A DNA stretch of 64,000 nt from Rhizobium altiplani (GCF_001542405.1 NZ_LNCD01000083.1:1-64000); one strand, 5' to 3'; shown: positions 8,236-18,717, numbered from the stretch's first letter. A program made the numbers and translations. Notes: generated from the sequence alone by a model not told the origin.

Positions 8236-8535
8236 CGCAAAAGAAAAGGCGGCCCGCGGCCCAGCCCCTAACCCGATCGCGCGAAAAAAACCTCGCGAAA
8301 CCCTGACCTACGCAAGGAGGTTTTGCGACATGCCTAGCCTCGACTATGGACTCTTCTTTTGCAGAGGCGCAGATTCAGGATACGAGGCGCAAGTCGCAAA
8401 TCGTCCGATGCCGCATGCGTGATATGCGCAACTGATACGTGTTCCAAGTGGGTTGCGCATAGCCCGCATGTCCCTGTTCAGGTGACCGACGAATGGACGG
8501 TGCGACTGCGTTCCAGAACCGTCAGGGTGGGAAAT
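8236..8535. other. Intergenic region with duplicated terminator remnant and a small ORF
   Basis: The first 30 bases resemble the terminator downstream of the L,D-transpeptidase gene (A-rich stretch then GGCGGC), but the hairpin is poor. An inverted repeat AAACCTC / GAGGTTT at about 8287-8324 overlaps a strong Shine-Dalgarno. The rest before the binding-protein gene has no recognisable content except the short ORF at 8330. Confidence 0.5.
8330..8422 (+). CDS. Possible 30-residue peptide ORF with strong ribosome-binding site
   Basis: ATG 8330 is preceded by AGGAGG at 9 nt, the best ribosome-binding site in this interval, and the frame runs 30 codons to TGA. The Shine-Dalgarno lies within the right arm of an inverted repeat (AAACCTC / GAGGTTT, 22-nt loop), so translation could be structure-dependent. 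I recognise no homologue. It may be a leader peptide for the downstream binding-protein gene, or a remnant of the start of a lost gene. Confidence 0.3.
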   Translation: MPSLDYGLFFCRGADSGYEAQVANRPMPHA

Positions 8536-9699
8536 ATGCCTGATTTCCAGCGCAGAAAATTTCTCGTTCAAGGTAGCACGGCGGCGCTCGCCGGGATGGC
8601 CGGTCTCAATTCTTCATCTCCTGCGTCCGCAGCTCCGACGGACGAGCTCGTGGCCGCTGCCAAGGCAGAGGGCCACCTCACCGTTGTCGGCCTGCCTCGC
8701 GACTGGTGGGGATACGGGGACATCATCGACGGCTTCAAGGCGAAATACGGCCTTGGTATCACCGAACTTATGCCCGATGCGGGATCGGCCAAGGTGATCA
8801 ATACCATCAGAAATGCGAGGGACACAGCCGACCCGCAAGCGCCGGATGTCATCGACGTCGGTCTGCCTTTCGCCTTATCGGCGAAGAGGGACGGCCTGCT
8901 GCGGCCTTACAAGGTGGCGGCGTGGGAAGCCATTCCGGACGCAGCCAAGGAACCTGATGGATACTGGTACAGCGGCTACTACGGCACGCTTGCCTTCGAG
9001 GTCAACGCGGATATCGTGACGACGATGCCGACCGATTGGGCGGACCTCGCCTCGCCGAAATACAGAAATGCCGTGGGTCTCGCCGGTAATCTGACATCAA
9101 ATCAAGCCATCCAAGGCATTTTCGCTGCGGGCCTGTCAGCTGCTCACGGCAACGTGGACGAGGCAGCCGATCAGGGGCTGAGCTTCTTTGCAGACCTCAG
9201 CCGCCGCGGCAACTTCGTTCCTATCGTCGGCGGCCTTGCTTCGCTTGAGGACGGGCGCACGCCTATCCTCGTTCGCTGGGACTACCTTGCAGCTACTGAT
9301 CGCGAACGATCAGGAGGACGAACCAGGATTGAGATCGTGAGGCCGAAGACGGGCATCGTCGGTGGCGTCTATGCCCAGGCCATCAGCGCGTTCACTCCGC
9401 ATCCGAACGCAGCCCGATTGTGGATGGAATACCTATACACGGAGACGCGGGCCTTCCTGAATAGCGGGTATGCGCCTGCCGACTTGGAAGGAAAGCTGGC
9501 ACGGGTTCAGCATTCTGGTACCGAAGTCTACCCGCTCTTCCCAACACAGGAAGAACTCGATAGGGCAAGAGAGATCATCACCAACGGCTGGGGAGACGTC
9601 GTCGGAGTGCAAATCCAGTGTCTCCCGTGTGGAAGCCCTTCCGGTATCCCAATGGTTTTCAGTGAAGGCACCATCGGACAGCGCACGATGTCGCAGTAG
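8536..9699 (+). CDS. Extracellular solute-binding protein, Tat-type signal
   Basis: A periplasmic binding protein of the iron/putrescine-type (family 1) fold, 387 residues as read. The N-terminus MPDFQRRKFLVQ carries a twin-arginine RRxFL motif and a hydrophobic stretch ending SPASA, so Tat export is likely. ATG 8536 has AGGGTGGG just upstream. No permease or ATPase gene is adjacent, so this is an orphan binding protein or a fragment of a former operon. After NGWGDVVGVQ the last ~30 residues look unlike the family. Their DNA (from about 9668) resembles gph, suggesting the true C-terminus was lost or extended by fusion to the gph remnant. The ligand is unknown. Confidence 0.75.
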   Translation: MPDFQRRKFLVQGSTAALAGMAGLNSSSPASAAPTDELVAAAKAEGHLTVVGLPRDWWGYGDIIDGFKAKYGLGITELMPDAGSAKVINTIRNARDTADPQAPDVIDVGLPFALSAKRDGLLRPYKVAAWEAIPDAAKEPDGYWYSGYYGTLAFEVNADIVTTMPTDWADLASPKYRNAVGLAGNLTSNQAIQGIFAAGLSAAHGNVDEAADQGLSFFADLSRRGNFVPIVGGLASLEDGRTPILVRWDYLAATDRERSGGRTRIEIVRPKTGIVGGVYAQAISAFTPHPNAARLWMEYLYTETRAFLNSGYAPADLEGKLARVQHSGTEVYPLFPTQEELDRAREIITNGWGDVVGVQIQCLPCGSPSGIPMVFSEGTIGQRTMSQ

Positions 9700-9862
9700 C
9701 CGATATGGTTTTGATCGCCGTGCCATTCGACTATTCCGACATCCCGTCGAGATTCTCGGAGCCTGCACAGATCGACGAATTGATCGCGGAGCTTGCTTCC
9801 GCAACGCGCGCAGCGGCGGCAAGCCGATCGCAAAAAGAAAAGGCGGCTCCCCGGCCGCCGTC
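9668..9862 (+). pseudogene. Decayed copy of the gph 3' end and its terminator
   Basis: From 9713 the DNA matches gph from 8085: GATCGCCGTGCC, then CTATTCCGAC, GATCGACGAATTGATCG, and beyond the gph stop CGCAAAAAGAAAAGGCGGC. Translated, IAVPFxYSD and IDELI..SAT..AAA align with the Gph C-terminus. About 45 bp are deleted in the middle and the gph stop codon is lost. Weaker similarity reaches back to about 9668, inside the end of the binding-protein gene. The two gph tails thus flank the binding-protein gene as diverged direct repeats. Confidence 0.75.
9832..9859 (-). terminator. Terminator of the L,D-transpeptidase gene
   Basis: On the minus strand GGCGGC-CGGGGA-GCCGCC (9842-9859) is followed by TTTTCTTTTT. 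It lies 18 nt past the stop at 9878. A degenerate version sits downstream of gph at about 8238-8262. Confidence 0.8.
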
Positions 9863-9877
9863 ATATCATCGGCGCGA

Positions 9878-11776
9878 TCAAATCTGCGCGCCTCGCGCCT
9901 TCGTCGTCGCATCGAAAGCCTTCTGCACATAGGCGTCGCGGCCGTATACGTCATCGAAATACTGGATGACACCATCCTTGTTCGGCCAGGCCGTGAAGTA
10001 AGCCACGTAGACCGGGATCTTCTGCGGGACCTGCAGGGCGTGGTTCTTGCCCGTGGCAATCTCCTTGCCGATCTGGTCCACCGACGTGTTTAGCACGGCC
10101 GCTGCCATCGCGCGTGGCTCGGCAAGGCGGACGCAACCATGGCTGAGGGCGCGCATATCGCGCTTGAAGAAGCTCTTCGAAGGCGTGTCATGCATGTAGA
10201 TGGCGTGAGCATTCGGGAAAAGGATCTTGAGTTCGCCAAGCGCATTGTCGTCGCTCGGCGGCTGGCGCACGGAGACGTTGGTCGTCGAGCCGTACCAGTC
10301 GACGCTGGACGACGCCACAGCGCGACCGCCGACCGTTACCTCATAGCCCATCCGGTCCAGATAGCTCGGGTCGGAGCGCAGGCGCGGCAGCATCTCGTTG
10401 ATGATGATCGACTGCGGCACACCCCAGAAAGGATTAAACTCGACCGTCTCGATCTGATCCTGGAAGAAGAAGGTCTGGTGCGACGGCTGACCGATCACCA
10501 CGCGCATCGACAACTGTTCCTTGTTGTCGTTGTGGTAGTAGACCATATAGGCCGGCTGGTTGATGAAGACGTAGCGCGAGCCGAGGTCGGCCGGCAGCCA
10601 GCGGGCCTGCTCCAACGCAACAATCAGCTTCTCGACCTTCGATGCGTTGCTGTCGCCGCCAGCCATGATGCGGACCGTCGCCTGGCCGATAACGCCGTCC
10701 GGCTTCAGTCCATGTTCCTTCTGGAAACCTTCAACGAGCGAAACGATCTCAGGCGAATATTCGGTGCTGCCCGTATAGGCGGAGAGCGTTGTCGCATGTT
10801 CCGCCTTGAGCGCGGCCGAGCCATGCTTGCCGATCGCCTTCACGATGTTCGGGATTTCGGACGAGTTGTCGCCCGGACGAAGCAGGCCGCTCAGCGCGAT
10901 ATCGATGCGCTCTTCGCTGGCTCCCTCTGCGCGCAACTTCGCCAGTTCGCCTTCGAGTGCAACGAACTGCGGCGCATCAGGCGTACGGCTTCTGAGATAG
11001 GCTGCAATATTCGGGCTCATGCGGGCGAGCTTCAGCACCGGCGCAAGGTTCACGTCCTTACGCTTGAAATCGTGATAGCCGGAAAGCTTGTTCGGATCGA
11101 CGCGACCACGAACTGTATCCTGGACATAGGCGAGCACCTTTGCGGAAAGCTCTAGTTCAAACTGCGTCAGGGCGCGATCACGGATTGCCGGATCCGGATT
11201 GGTTGGATCCTCCGCCGGCACCTGGACCGCATAGTCGGCCGGGTCGAGACCGACCGATGCCGCATCCGCCAGAACGTCCATCGCCGCCTTGGCGCGATTG
11301 TTGACATCCGTTCCAGCGAGCCAGACCAGCGGATTCTTCACATCGCCGTAATAGGCCTCAAGCGCCCTGGCGACTTCGACGGGGGCGCGCACCTTCGCCT
11401 CGATAAGGAAGCGGCGCTGTACCGACGGCGTTGCCTCGGTCGCAGCCGATGCATCGGCAACTGCCCCGGTGACCACAGGATCGGTAAACTTGCCGGTGTC
11501 GACGAAGCGCATCGCATCTGGCTGATAGGTATAGTAACGCGGGCTCGAAACCTTCGGCAGCGGCGCATCGGGAGCCGACTGAAGAAACGACGGAACCGAC
11601 GGCCTCGGATTGACAATCGTGCTCTGGGTGCGAGCGCGATCCCCGCGGATCATATCCATCAACGTGTAAGCGTGCGCGGGCGTGGAACCCATCGCAGCCA
11701 TGCCGCAGGAAAGCGCTAGTGCGGAAGCCGCACCTTTCAGAAAGAATGTCATGCTTTTATCCAGTCCCAGTGTCAT
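9878..11776 (-). CDS. L,D-transpeptidase (YcbB-type), peptidoglycan cross-linking
   Basis: A 632-residue exported enzyme expected to form 3-3 cross-links in peptidoglycan or attach partners to it. It has an N-terminal signal peptide ending near AHA, a scaffold region, a peptidoglycan-binding helical segment (SLVEGFQKEHGLKPDGVIGQATV), and a C-terminal YkuD catalytic domain with HDTPSKSFF and SHGCVRL (Cys548 by this start). The size and order match the large LdtD/YcbB group rather than short YkuD proteins. The start could instead be ATG 11752, which gives a more compact signal peptide; neither site has a strong ribosome-binding site. Transcribed alone. Confidence 0.9.
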   Translation of the reverse strand: MTLGLDKSMTFFLKGAASALALSCGMAAMGSTPAHAYTLMDMIRGDRARTQSTIVNPRPSVPSFLQSAPDAPLPKVSSPRYYTYQPDAMRFVDTGKFTDPVVTGAVADASAATEATPSVQRRFLIEAKVRAPVEVARALEAYYGDVKNPLVWLAGTDVNNRAKAAMDVLADAASVGLDPADYAVQVPAEDPTNPDPAIRDRALTQFELELSAKVLAYVQDTVRGRVDPNKLSGYHDFKRKDVNLAPVLKLARMSPNIAAYLRSRTPDAPQFVALEGELAKLRAEGASEERIDIALSGLLRPGDNSSEIPNIVKAIGKHGSAALKAEHATTLSAYTGSTEYSPEIVSLVEGFQKEHGLKPDGVIGQATVRIMAGGDSNASKVEKLIVALEQARWLPADLGSRYVFINQPAYMVYYHNDNKEQLSMRVVIGQPSHQTFFFQDQIETVEFNPFWGVPQSIIINEMLPRLRSDPSYLDRMGYEVTVGGRAVASSSVDWYGSTTNVSVRQPPSDDNALGELKILFPNAHAIYMHDTPSKSFFKRDMRALSHGCVRLAEPRAMAAAVLNTSVDQIGKEIATGKNHALQVPQKIPVYVAYFTAWPNKDGVIQYFDDVYGRDAYVQKAFDATTKARGAQI

Positions 11777-11978
11777 GCTGTCTTCAAATCGCGGGCAAAA
11801 GCCCGCCTTAAAACTCGTTTCATCCGGCGCGAGCGTCACATGGCAGAAACTGGCCGCAGCCGCCAGCCTTGGGCCTCTCAACCCAAAGTAACGCGGAAAA
11901 CGCTTATGCCGAGCCCCAGTTCACACAAAATAATGAAATTATTAGTTAATTTTTTACTTTATTTTCGCCTTCGGACAC

Positions 11979-12032
11979 AGTGGCCAACGAGGCACTGAAA
12001 TATAAAAATTTAGCCGTGTCTAAATGGCCACT
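11979..12032. promoter_or_regulatory. Inverted repeat upstream of fumC
   Basis: AGTGGCCA (11979-11986) and TGGCCACT (12025-12032) are exact complements with a 38-bp AT-rich spacer holding AAATATAAAAATTTA. The arrangement suggests paired operator half-sites around the fumC promoter region. The factor is unknown. Confidence 0.35.
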
Positions 12033-12151
12033 GATCACCCGCCGATAACATGATTTATACATTCATATTTTGCATTTCCAGCAGTTTTCTTCGTCCCGTT
12101 TCGGACCTATAAGACGCATCTCCGAAGGCACCGCGACAGAAAGGCATGACC

Positions 12152-13543
12152 ATGACCTCCACCCGCACCGAAACAGATACGTTCGGCCCGATCGAAGTAC
12201 AGAACGACAGATATTGGGGTGCTCAGGCTCAGCGCTCGCTCGGCAATTTCAAGATTGGCTGGGAGAAGCAGCCGCTTTCGATCGTTCGCGCCCTCGGCAT
12301 CGTCAAGCAGGCGGCGGCGCGTGCCAACATGGCGCTCGGTCAGCTCAATCCGGAGGTCGGCAACGCCATTGTCGACGCGGCGCAGGAAGTGATCGACGGC
12401 ACGCTCAACGACCACTTCCCCCTCGTTGTCTGGCAGACGGGCTCCGGCACGCAGTCAAACATGAATGCCAACGAAGTGATCTCCAACCGTGCCATCGAAT
12501 TGTTGGGCGGCGTCATGGGATCGAAGAAGCCGGTGCATCCCAACGATCACGTCAATATGAGCCAGTCGTCAAACGACACCTATCCGACGGCCATGCATAT
12601 CGCCTGTGCGGAGCAGATCGTGCGCCACCTGCTTCCGAGCTTGAAGCACCTGCACGCCGCGCTCGACATGAAGGTCACCGAATTCAGCCACATCATTAAG
12701 ATCGGCCGCACGCACACGCAGGATGCGACGCCGCTGACGCTTGGCCAGGAATTCTCCGGCTATGCAGCGCAGGTCGGCTCCGCCATCAAGCGCATCGAAT
12801 TGACGCTTCCTGGCCTTTGCGAGCTTGCACAGGGCGGCACCGCGGTCGGCACCGGTCTCAACGCGCCTGTTGGATTTGCCGAGAAGGTCGCTGACGAGAT
12901 CGCCGAAATCACCGGCCTGCCCTTCGTGACGGCCCCGAACAAGTTCGAAGCACTCGCCGCCCATGACTCCATGGTGTTCAGCCATGGCGCCATCAATGCG
13001 GCCGCCGCCGCGCTCTTCAAGATTGCCAACGACATCCGCCTGCTGGGCTCCGGTCCCCGCGCCGGTTTTGGCGAACTCGCCCTTCCCGAGAACGAGCCCG
13101 GCTCCTCGATCATGCCCGGCAAGGTCAACCCGACCCAGTGCGAAGCGCTGACGCAGGTCTGCATCCATATCTTCGGCAACAACGCGGCCCTCACCTTCGC
13201 CGATAGCCAGGGGCATTTCGAGCTCAACGTCTACAATCCGATGATGGCCTACAACTTCCTCCAGTCGGTGCAGCTGCTCGGCGACGCCGCCGTTTCTTTC
13301 ACCGACAATTGCGTCGTCGGCATCGAAGCGCGCGAGGACAACATCAAGGCCGGTCTCGAACGGTCCCTGATGCTGGTCACGGCGCTTGCTCCGAAGATCG
13401 GCTATGACAACGCCGCCAAGATCGCCAAAACCGCGCACAAGAACGGCACGACCCTGAAGGAAGAAGCGTTGGCGAGTGGCCTCGTCACCGTCGAGGAATA
13501 CGACGCAATCGTTCGCCCTGAAACGATGATCGGCCCGAAGTAA
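12152..13543 (+). CDS. fumC: Fumarate hydratase, class II
   Basis: Hydrates fumarate to L-malate in the TCA cycle; the class II enzyme has no iron-sulfur cluster and is oxygen-stable. The 463-residue protein shows TGSGTQSNMNANEV, GRTHTQDATPLTLGQE and the superfamily signature GSSIMPGKVNPTQCE. Two ATGs lie 6 bp apart (12146, 12152). AAAGG is 1 nt from the first and 7 nt from the second, so 12152 is favoured. It is followed by a terminator and then by a class I fumarase gene in the same direction. Confidence 0.95.
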   Translation: MTSTRTETDTFGPIEVQNDRYWGAQAQRSLGNFKIGWEKQPLSIVRALGIVKQAAARANMALGQLNPEVGNAIVDAAQEVIDGTLNDHFPLVVWQTGSGTQSNMNANEVISNRAIELLGGVMGSKKPVHPNDHVNMSQSSNDTYPTAMHIACAEQIVRHLLPSLKHLHAALDMKVTEFSHIIKIGRTHTQDATPLTLGQEFSGYAAQVGSAIKRIELTLPGLCELAQGGTAVGTGLNAPVGFAEKVADEIAEITGLPFVTAPNKFEALAAHDSMVFSHGAINAAAAALFKIANDIRLLGSGPRAGFGELALPENEPGSSIMPGKVNPTQCEALTQVCIHIFGNNAALTFADSQGHFELNVYNPMMAYNFLQSVQLLGDAAVSFTDNCVVGIEAREDNIKAGLERSLMLVTALAPKIGYDNAAKIAKTAHKNGTTLKEEALASGLVTVEEYDAIVRPETMIGPK

Positions 13544-13573
13544 GCCTGCCTCCTCGCTTGCTTGAAACAGTTC

Positions 13574-13601
13574 ACACCGCCGTACCCGCGGCGGTGTTTT
13601 C
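13574..13601 (+). terminator. fumC terminator
   Basis: A 9-bp stem ACACCGCCG / CGGCGGTGT with a 6-nt loop followed by TTTT, 31 nt after the fumC stop. It implies that the next fumarase gene is separately transcribed. Confidence 0.85.
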
Positions 13602-13702
13602 CAGATTTTCATGACTAAAACAGACAGGTTTTAGAATTATTGCAATTGCGAAGACGCCCGAATAGATCATCTGCGATTTCGGTCCGCATGAAAGGTCCCT
13701 CG

Positions 13703-15310
<1,608 letters not shown>

Positions 15311-15316
15311 TCGGCG

Positions 15317-15529
15317 TTAATGGATCGCCGCGATCGCGCGATGGTCGACCGCGGCGGTGTCAACCCGATTTGCGAGATCAGCAGCATTGAGGATCTCCTC
15401 CGCCTTCACGCTGGCGAGAATGTCGCTGCGAAATACACCGTCGAAGAAACCATCCTGCTGGATCAGCGCGACGGAGCCTGCAATGACTGCAGCAAGGACG
15501 ATGGGCGAAATGTGACGAGAGGTTTCCAT
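15317..15529 (-). CDS. Small exported or membrane protein, unknown function
   Basis: A 70-residue product beginning METSRHISPIVLAAVIAGSVALI, a hydrophobic N-terminal segment that could be a signal anchor, followed by a polar helix. AAGG lies 10 nt before ATG 15529. It is convergent with the class I fumarase gene, the stops only 6 nt apart. I do not recognise the family. Plausible codon usage and a good start site make it a likely real gene. Confidence 0.5.
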   Translation of the reverse strand: METSRHISPIVLAAVIAGSVALIQQDGFFDGVFRSDILASVKAEEILNAADLANRVDTAAVDHRAIAAIH

Positions 15530-15879
15530 GATCTCTGCCTTCCGTTGGAGCCACGCGGCTCTTTCGGGGGAACATGCGCCTTCTCGCCGATCCGCAATAG
15601 AGCGACCGATCGACACCGACTGTCAACAAATTTGAAACAATGTCAAAGCAACTAAAACGACTGGTTGGATTTTTTATTTTGCGCCACTCGCCCATAAGGC
15701 GAAATTACCGCAACGCTTCTGCAGCTTCTCAGATAAAAATCAATACGATAAGCAAATAACGCAGAAGAATAGACAAATTTCACATGTAATCATTGGTATA
15801 TCTTCTCTTAATCATTTCCCAATATTTCTCAGCTATCAAATTAAAGACTGCATTTGACATTCAATTGAGGAGTAGTCGC
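15530..15879. other. AT-rich intergenic region, no gene
   Basis: About 350 bp of unusually AT-rich sequence between two divergent genes. It presumably holds the promoter of the diguanylate cyclase gene. A short dyad TCGCC / GGCGA occurs near 15688-15702. No coding or RNA gene signal is seen. Confidence 0.5.
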
Positions 15880-16950
15880 ATGACGACGGCCGCAGCGCCA
15901 ACGAGGGCGCAGGTTCCCGACGTGGCAGGTCAGATCACGTTTGCCATGCGCTCCATGGGCGTCGCGCCGATCCCTCGGAACTACGAACTCTTTTACGAAG
16001 CCTATATCGGCTCCAATCCGGCGCTGACACGAGATCTTGCTGCGCTCGGCAGCCAGGCGACGCAGGAGGAACTGGACGCGCTCGGGGCGCAGTATTTTAC
16101 GCACAGCCCTGCCCGTGTGTTCGACGACGCGCACGGTCGCATTGCCGCCGAGCTTGAGACGCTGCTGCGCGTGCTGCGCCAGGAGCAAATCTCGCTGGAG
16201 AGCTACAACAAGCTGCTTGGCGAAACCTACAAGCGGATCAGCTCGAAGAACCATACGAGCGTAGAGCTTATCGAAAACGCCCTCAGCCTGCTCACGCAGG
16301 CAACCGGCGACACCATGGCGCACGGCGAACGCACTGTCGAGAACGTCGTCCAGCGATCGCAGGAAATGGATCAGGTCCGCAAGGAGCTTGACGAATACAA
16401 ACGTATCGCCAACACAGACTCATTGACACGCCTGTCGAACCGCCGTGCATTCGATGACCGCCTCGCTGCCGTCTACAACAATCCGGCCATGCGGCCCGTC
16501 ACTGCGCTGGTCCTCGCCGACATCGACAATTTCAAGAAGATCAACGACACCTACGGTCATCCGGTCGGCGACAAGATTCTCGCGACTGTAGCCTCGGTCA
16601 TCCGCGCCAACGTCCGCCGCGACGTTTTCGTCGCCCGCACAGGCGGCGAGGAGTTCGCCCTGATCATTGAAGGCAACACGGCCGACGAAGTCATGGGGAT
16701 GGCCGAGCGCATTCGTCGCACGCTGGAAACGACGCCCTTCACGAACTCGCGCACCAGAATAAACTACGGGCCGGTCACGGTATCGGTCGGCGTCTGCATG
16801 GCATCTTACGCGGAAGACGCCGGCGAGCTTTACCACAGAGCCGACGTTGCCCTCTACGGCGCAAAGAATTCCGGCCGCAACTGCAGCGTCCTGTTCGAAG
16901 ACGGTATGCAGAAGGACTTCACGAAGAGCTGGCTGATCTACAAGGGATAG
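15880..16950 (+). CDS. GGDEF diguanylate cyclase
   Basis: Predicted to make cyclic di-GMP from two GTP. The 356-residue protein has an N-terminal region of about 180 residues without a recognised sensor domain (helical, starting QITFAMRSMGVAPIPRNYEL), then a GGDEF domain with the active-site sequence GGEEF at residues 255-259. The upstream position for the inhibitory RxxD site reads VRRD, so product inhibition may be absent. No transmembrane segment is visible, so it is cytosolic. ATG 15880 has GAGGAG 8 nt upstream. Codons upstream in the same frame are AT-rich leader. Confidence 0.92.
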   Translation: MTTAAAPTRAQVPDVAGQITFAMRSMGVAPIPRNYELFYEAYIGSNPALTRDLAALGSQATQEELDALGAQYFTHSPARVFDDAHGRIAAELETLLRVLRQEQISLESYNKLLGETYKRISSKNHTSVELIENALSLLTQATGDTMAHGERTVENVVQRSQEMDQVRKELDEYKRIANTDSLTRLSNRRAFDDRLAAVYNNPAMRPVTALVLADIDNFKKINDTYGHPVGDKILATVASVIRANVRRDVFVARTGGEEFALIIEGNTADEVMGMAERIRRTLETTPFTNSRTRINYGPVTVSVGVCMASYAEDAGELYHRADVALYGAKNSGRNCSVLFEDGMQKDFTKSWLIYKG

Positions 16951-16995
16951 ACCCTGGCAAGCAGCGTCGTCGCCTGTTTGTCGATGAGTTTTGAT

Positions 16996-17038
16996 TGCCG
17001 CAATCGCCCGTGTCCACTGCAATGGACCGCGATTGGCA
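16996..17038. terminator. Imperfect hairpin between convergent genes
   Basis: TGCC-g-CAATCGC pairs with GCGATTG-GCA, and the inner arms GTCCA / TGGAC close a 6-nt loop. It lies between the stops of the cyclase and the PPOX gene and could stop transcription from both sides, though no T run follows. Confidence 0.4.
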
Positions 17039-17084
17039 CGGCCCTTCTTCCCAAGAGGTGGGGCTGCCAACCCTACGCTAAGCC

Positions 17085-17696
17085 CTACCACATCGTCTTG
17101 ACGGCACGCTCCGGCCATTCGCGGTCATAGGTTTCGTAGTCGAAATCCCCTGTCGCCGCCTTCAGCATCAAACCGGGCGTTGGCAGGCTCTTCGGATCGA
17201 TGAAGGTTGCCGGGTTCCACAGCTCGGATCTGATCAGCGCACGAGCGCACTGGAAATAGACCTCGTCGACCGTAATGACGATCACCGTCCGCGGATGCTT
17301 TCCGTCCATCACGAAGCTGGACAGGACTGCCTCGTCGTTCGTCACGACACCACGCCCGTTGATACGCATGGTCGTGTTCGAACCGGGAATGAGGAACATC
17401 AGCGCCAGGCGCGGATCCCGCACGATGTTGGAGAGCGAATCGACGCGGTTATTGCCGCGCCAGTCAGGCAGATGCAGCGTCCGCTCGTCGATGATGCGCA
17501 CGACGCCGCCGATATCGCCGCGCGGCGAACAATCGAGCCCCTCGGGTCCCACCGTCGCGAGTGCCACGAAGGGCGACGCCTCGATCATCTCGCGATAGAG
17601 CGGCGTCAGATAGTCCGTTACCTTGGCCACGGATGCCTGCGTCAGCCCGCCAGCGTAGATCGCTGCGAGTTCCTCTTTCGTTTCAATGATTTTCAT
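17085..17696 (-). CDS. Pyridoxamine 5'-phosphate oxidase-family flavoprotein
   Basis: A 203-residue split-barrel FMN-binding protein. SPFVALATVGPEGLDCSPRGD and RGNNRVDSLSNIVRDPRLALMFLIPG match the MSMEG_1061-type PPOX subfamily, whose members are thought to act as F420/FMN-dependent oxidoreductases rather than in vitamin B6 synthesis. ATG 17696 has AGGA at 6 nt. The next gene upstream on this strand is the alpha/beta hydrolase, 51 nt away, so co-transcription is possible. The substrate is unknown. Confidence 0.85.
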   Translation of the reverse strand: MKIIETKEELAAIYAGGLTQASVAKVTDYLTPLYREMIEASPFVALATVGPEGLDCSPRGDIGGVVRIIDERTLHLPDWRGNNRVDSLSNIVRDPRLALMFLIPGSNTTMRINGRGVVTNDEAVLSSFVMDGKHPRTVIVITVDEVYFQCARALIRSELWNPATFIDPKSLPTPGLMLKAATGDFDYETYDREWPERAVKTMW

Positions 17697-17747
17697 GATC
17701 GTCCTGCCGCTTTTCGTCGTGGCGGCCTTTAGCTGCCTAACGTGACG

Positions 17748-18701
17748 TTACAATGACACGCGCCGCGCAGGAAGATCGAAAAGCGGTATGATCTCAGCAT
17801 GCTTTCCGGAATCGTCCTCGGCGAGAAAACCCCTGATCGCATCGAGAACCGGCAGCGCCGCCACGATGCGACGGTGCCCGAAGCCATTTGCCCAGTGGAG
17901 CCGCACCGCATCGCTTGCGGCCGCGTAACGCCGAGCATGATTGGCGCTCACTTCCTTGTCGTCCTCCGCGTGCACGATCATCACTGGCCGCTGGATCGCG
18001 CCGGCCGCCCCGCTCGCATCGAACGCCTCCAGTCGCCGGCCGGTGACACGGTGCACCTCGTTCTCCAGCGCCTGCTGTGCCGGCCGCCTAAGCCCGATCA
18101 GCTTGCCGAAATCCTTGAAGAGCCAGTGCATTTCGCTTGGTGAACCGATCAGCACCAGTTTTTCCGGAAGCACCGCAGGCGCGCCGGGCAACATGCCTGC
18201 CGCCGCCACCATCAGTGCGGCGCCGCCAAAGGAGTGGCCGATCGCGGCATCGAACGCGCCGAATCGACGCTCGGCCGCGGCGATCGCCTTCACCGCCATG
18301 CCCATGTGGAGCATCCGCCCCGCCGCGCGGCCATGTCCGGGAAAGTCGACCGCGATCACCTCCGCGCCGGTTGCCGCCAAAGTCGTCACGATGTCGGCCA
18401 TGTAGGCACCGCTCGATCCCCAGCCATGCGTCACAAGGTACCGCGGGCGCCGCCCCAAGGCGCCACCGTTCAATCGATAGGCATGCGCCCGTCCGCCGCC
18501 GGCAAGGCGAAGCGTGAACCGCTCCGCTCCGGCAACCTTTGCCGCGCCGGCCGCATGTGCTGCTTTCGCCTTCTCGCCCTTCGGCTTTGTCGAGGGTGTT
18601 ACGCAGAACAGGCGGAACGCCGCCTTCCCGGCGATGCGCGGCGAAACCGACTGCAGCAGGGAAAAACCGAGGCGGGTGACCTTCAGCGCAAAATTTGTCA
18701 T
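17748..18701 (-). CDS. Alpha/beta hydrolase
   Basis: A 317-residue serine hydrolase of the alpha/beta fold. The oxyanion region is THGWGSSGAYM, the nucleophile elbow is GHSFGG, the acid is likely the Asp in HAEDDKEV, and the catalytic histidine is in NGFGHRRI. The N-terminal ~70 residues are a basic, partly hydrophobic extension that may associate with membrane. ATG 18701 lies next to the divergent MarR gene and its operator, so MarR control is likely. The substrate is unknown; lipid or ester compounds are typical for this family. Confidence 0.85.
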   Translation of the reverse strand: MTNFALKVTRLGFSLLQSVSPRIAGKAAFRLFCVTPSTKPKGEKAKAAHAAGAAKVAGAERFTLRLAGGGRAHAYRLNGGALGRRPRYLVTHGWGSSGAYMADIVTTLAATGAEVIAVDFPGHGRAAGRMLHMGMAVKAIAAAERRFGAFDAAIGHSFGGAALMVAAAGMLPGAPAVLPEKLVLIGSPSEMHWLFKDFGKLIGLRRPAQQALENEVHRVTGRRLEAFDASGAAGAIQRPVMIVHAEDDKEVSANHARRYAAASDAVRLHWANGFGHRRIVAALPVLDAIRGFLAEDDSGKHAEIIPLFDLPARRVSL

Positions 18702-18717
18702 AGTGAGAATCCAATAA

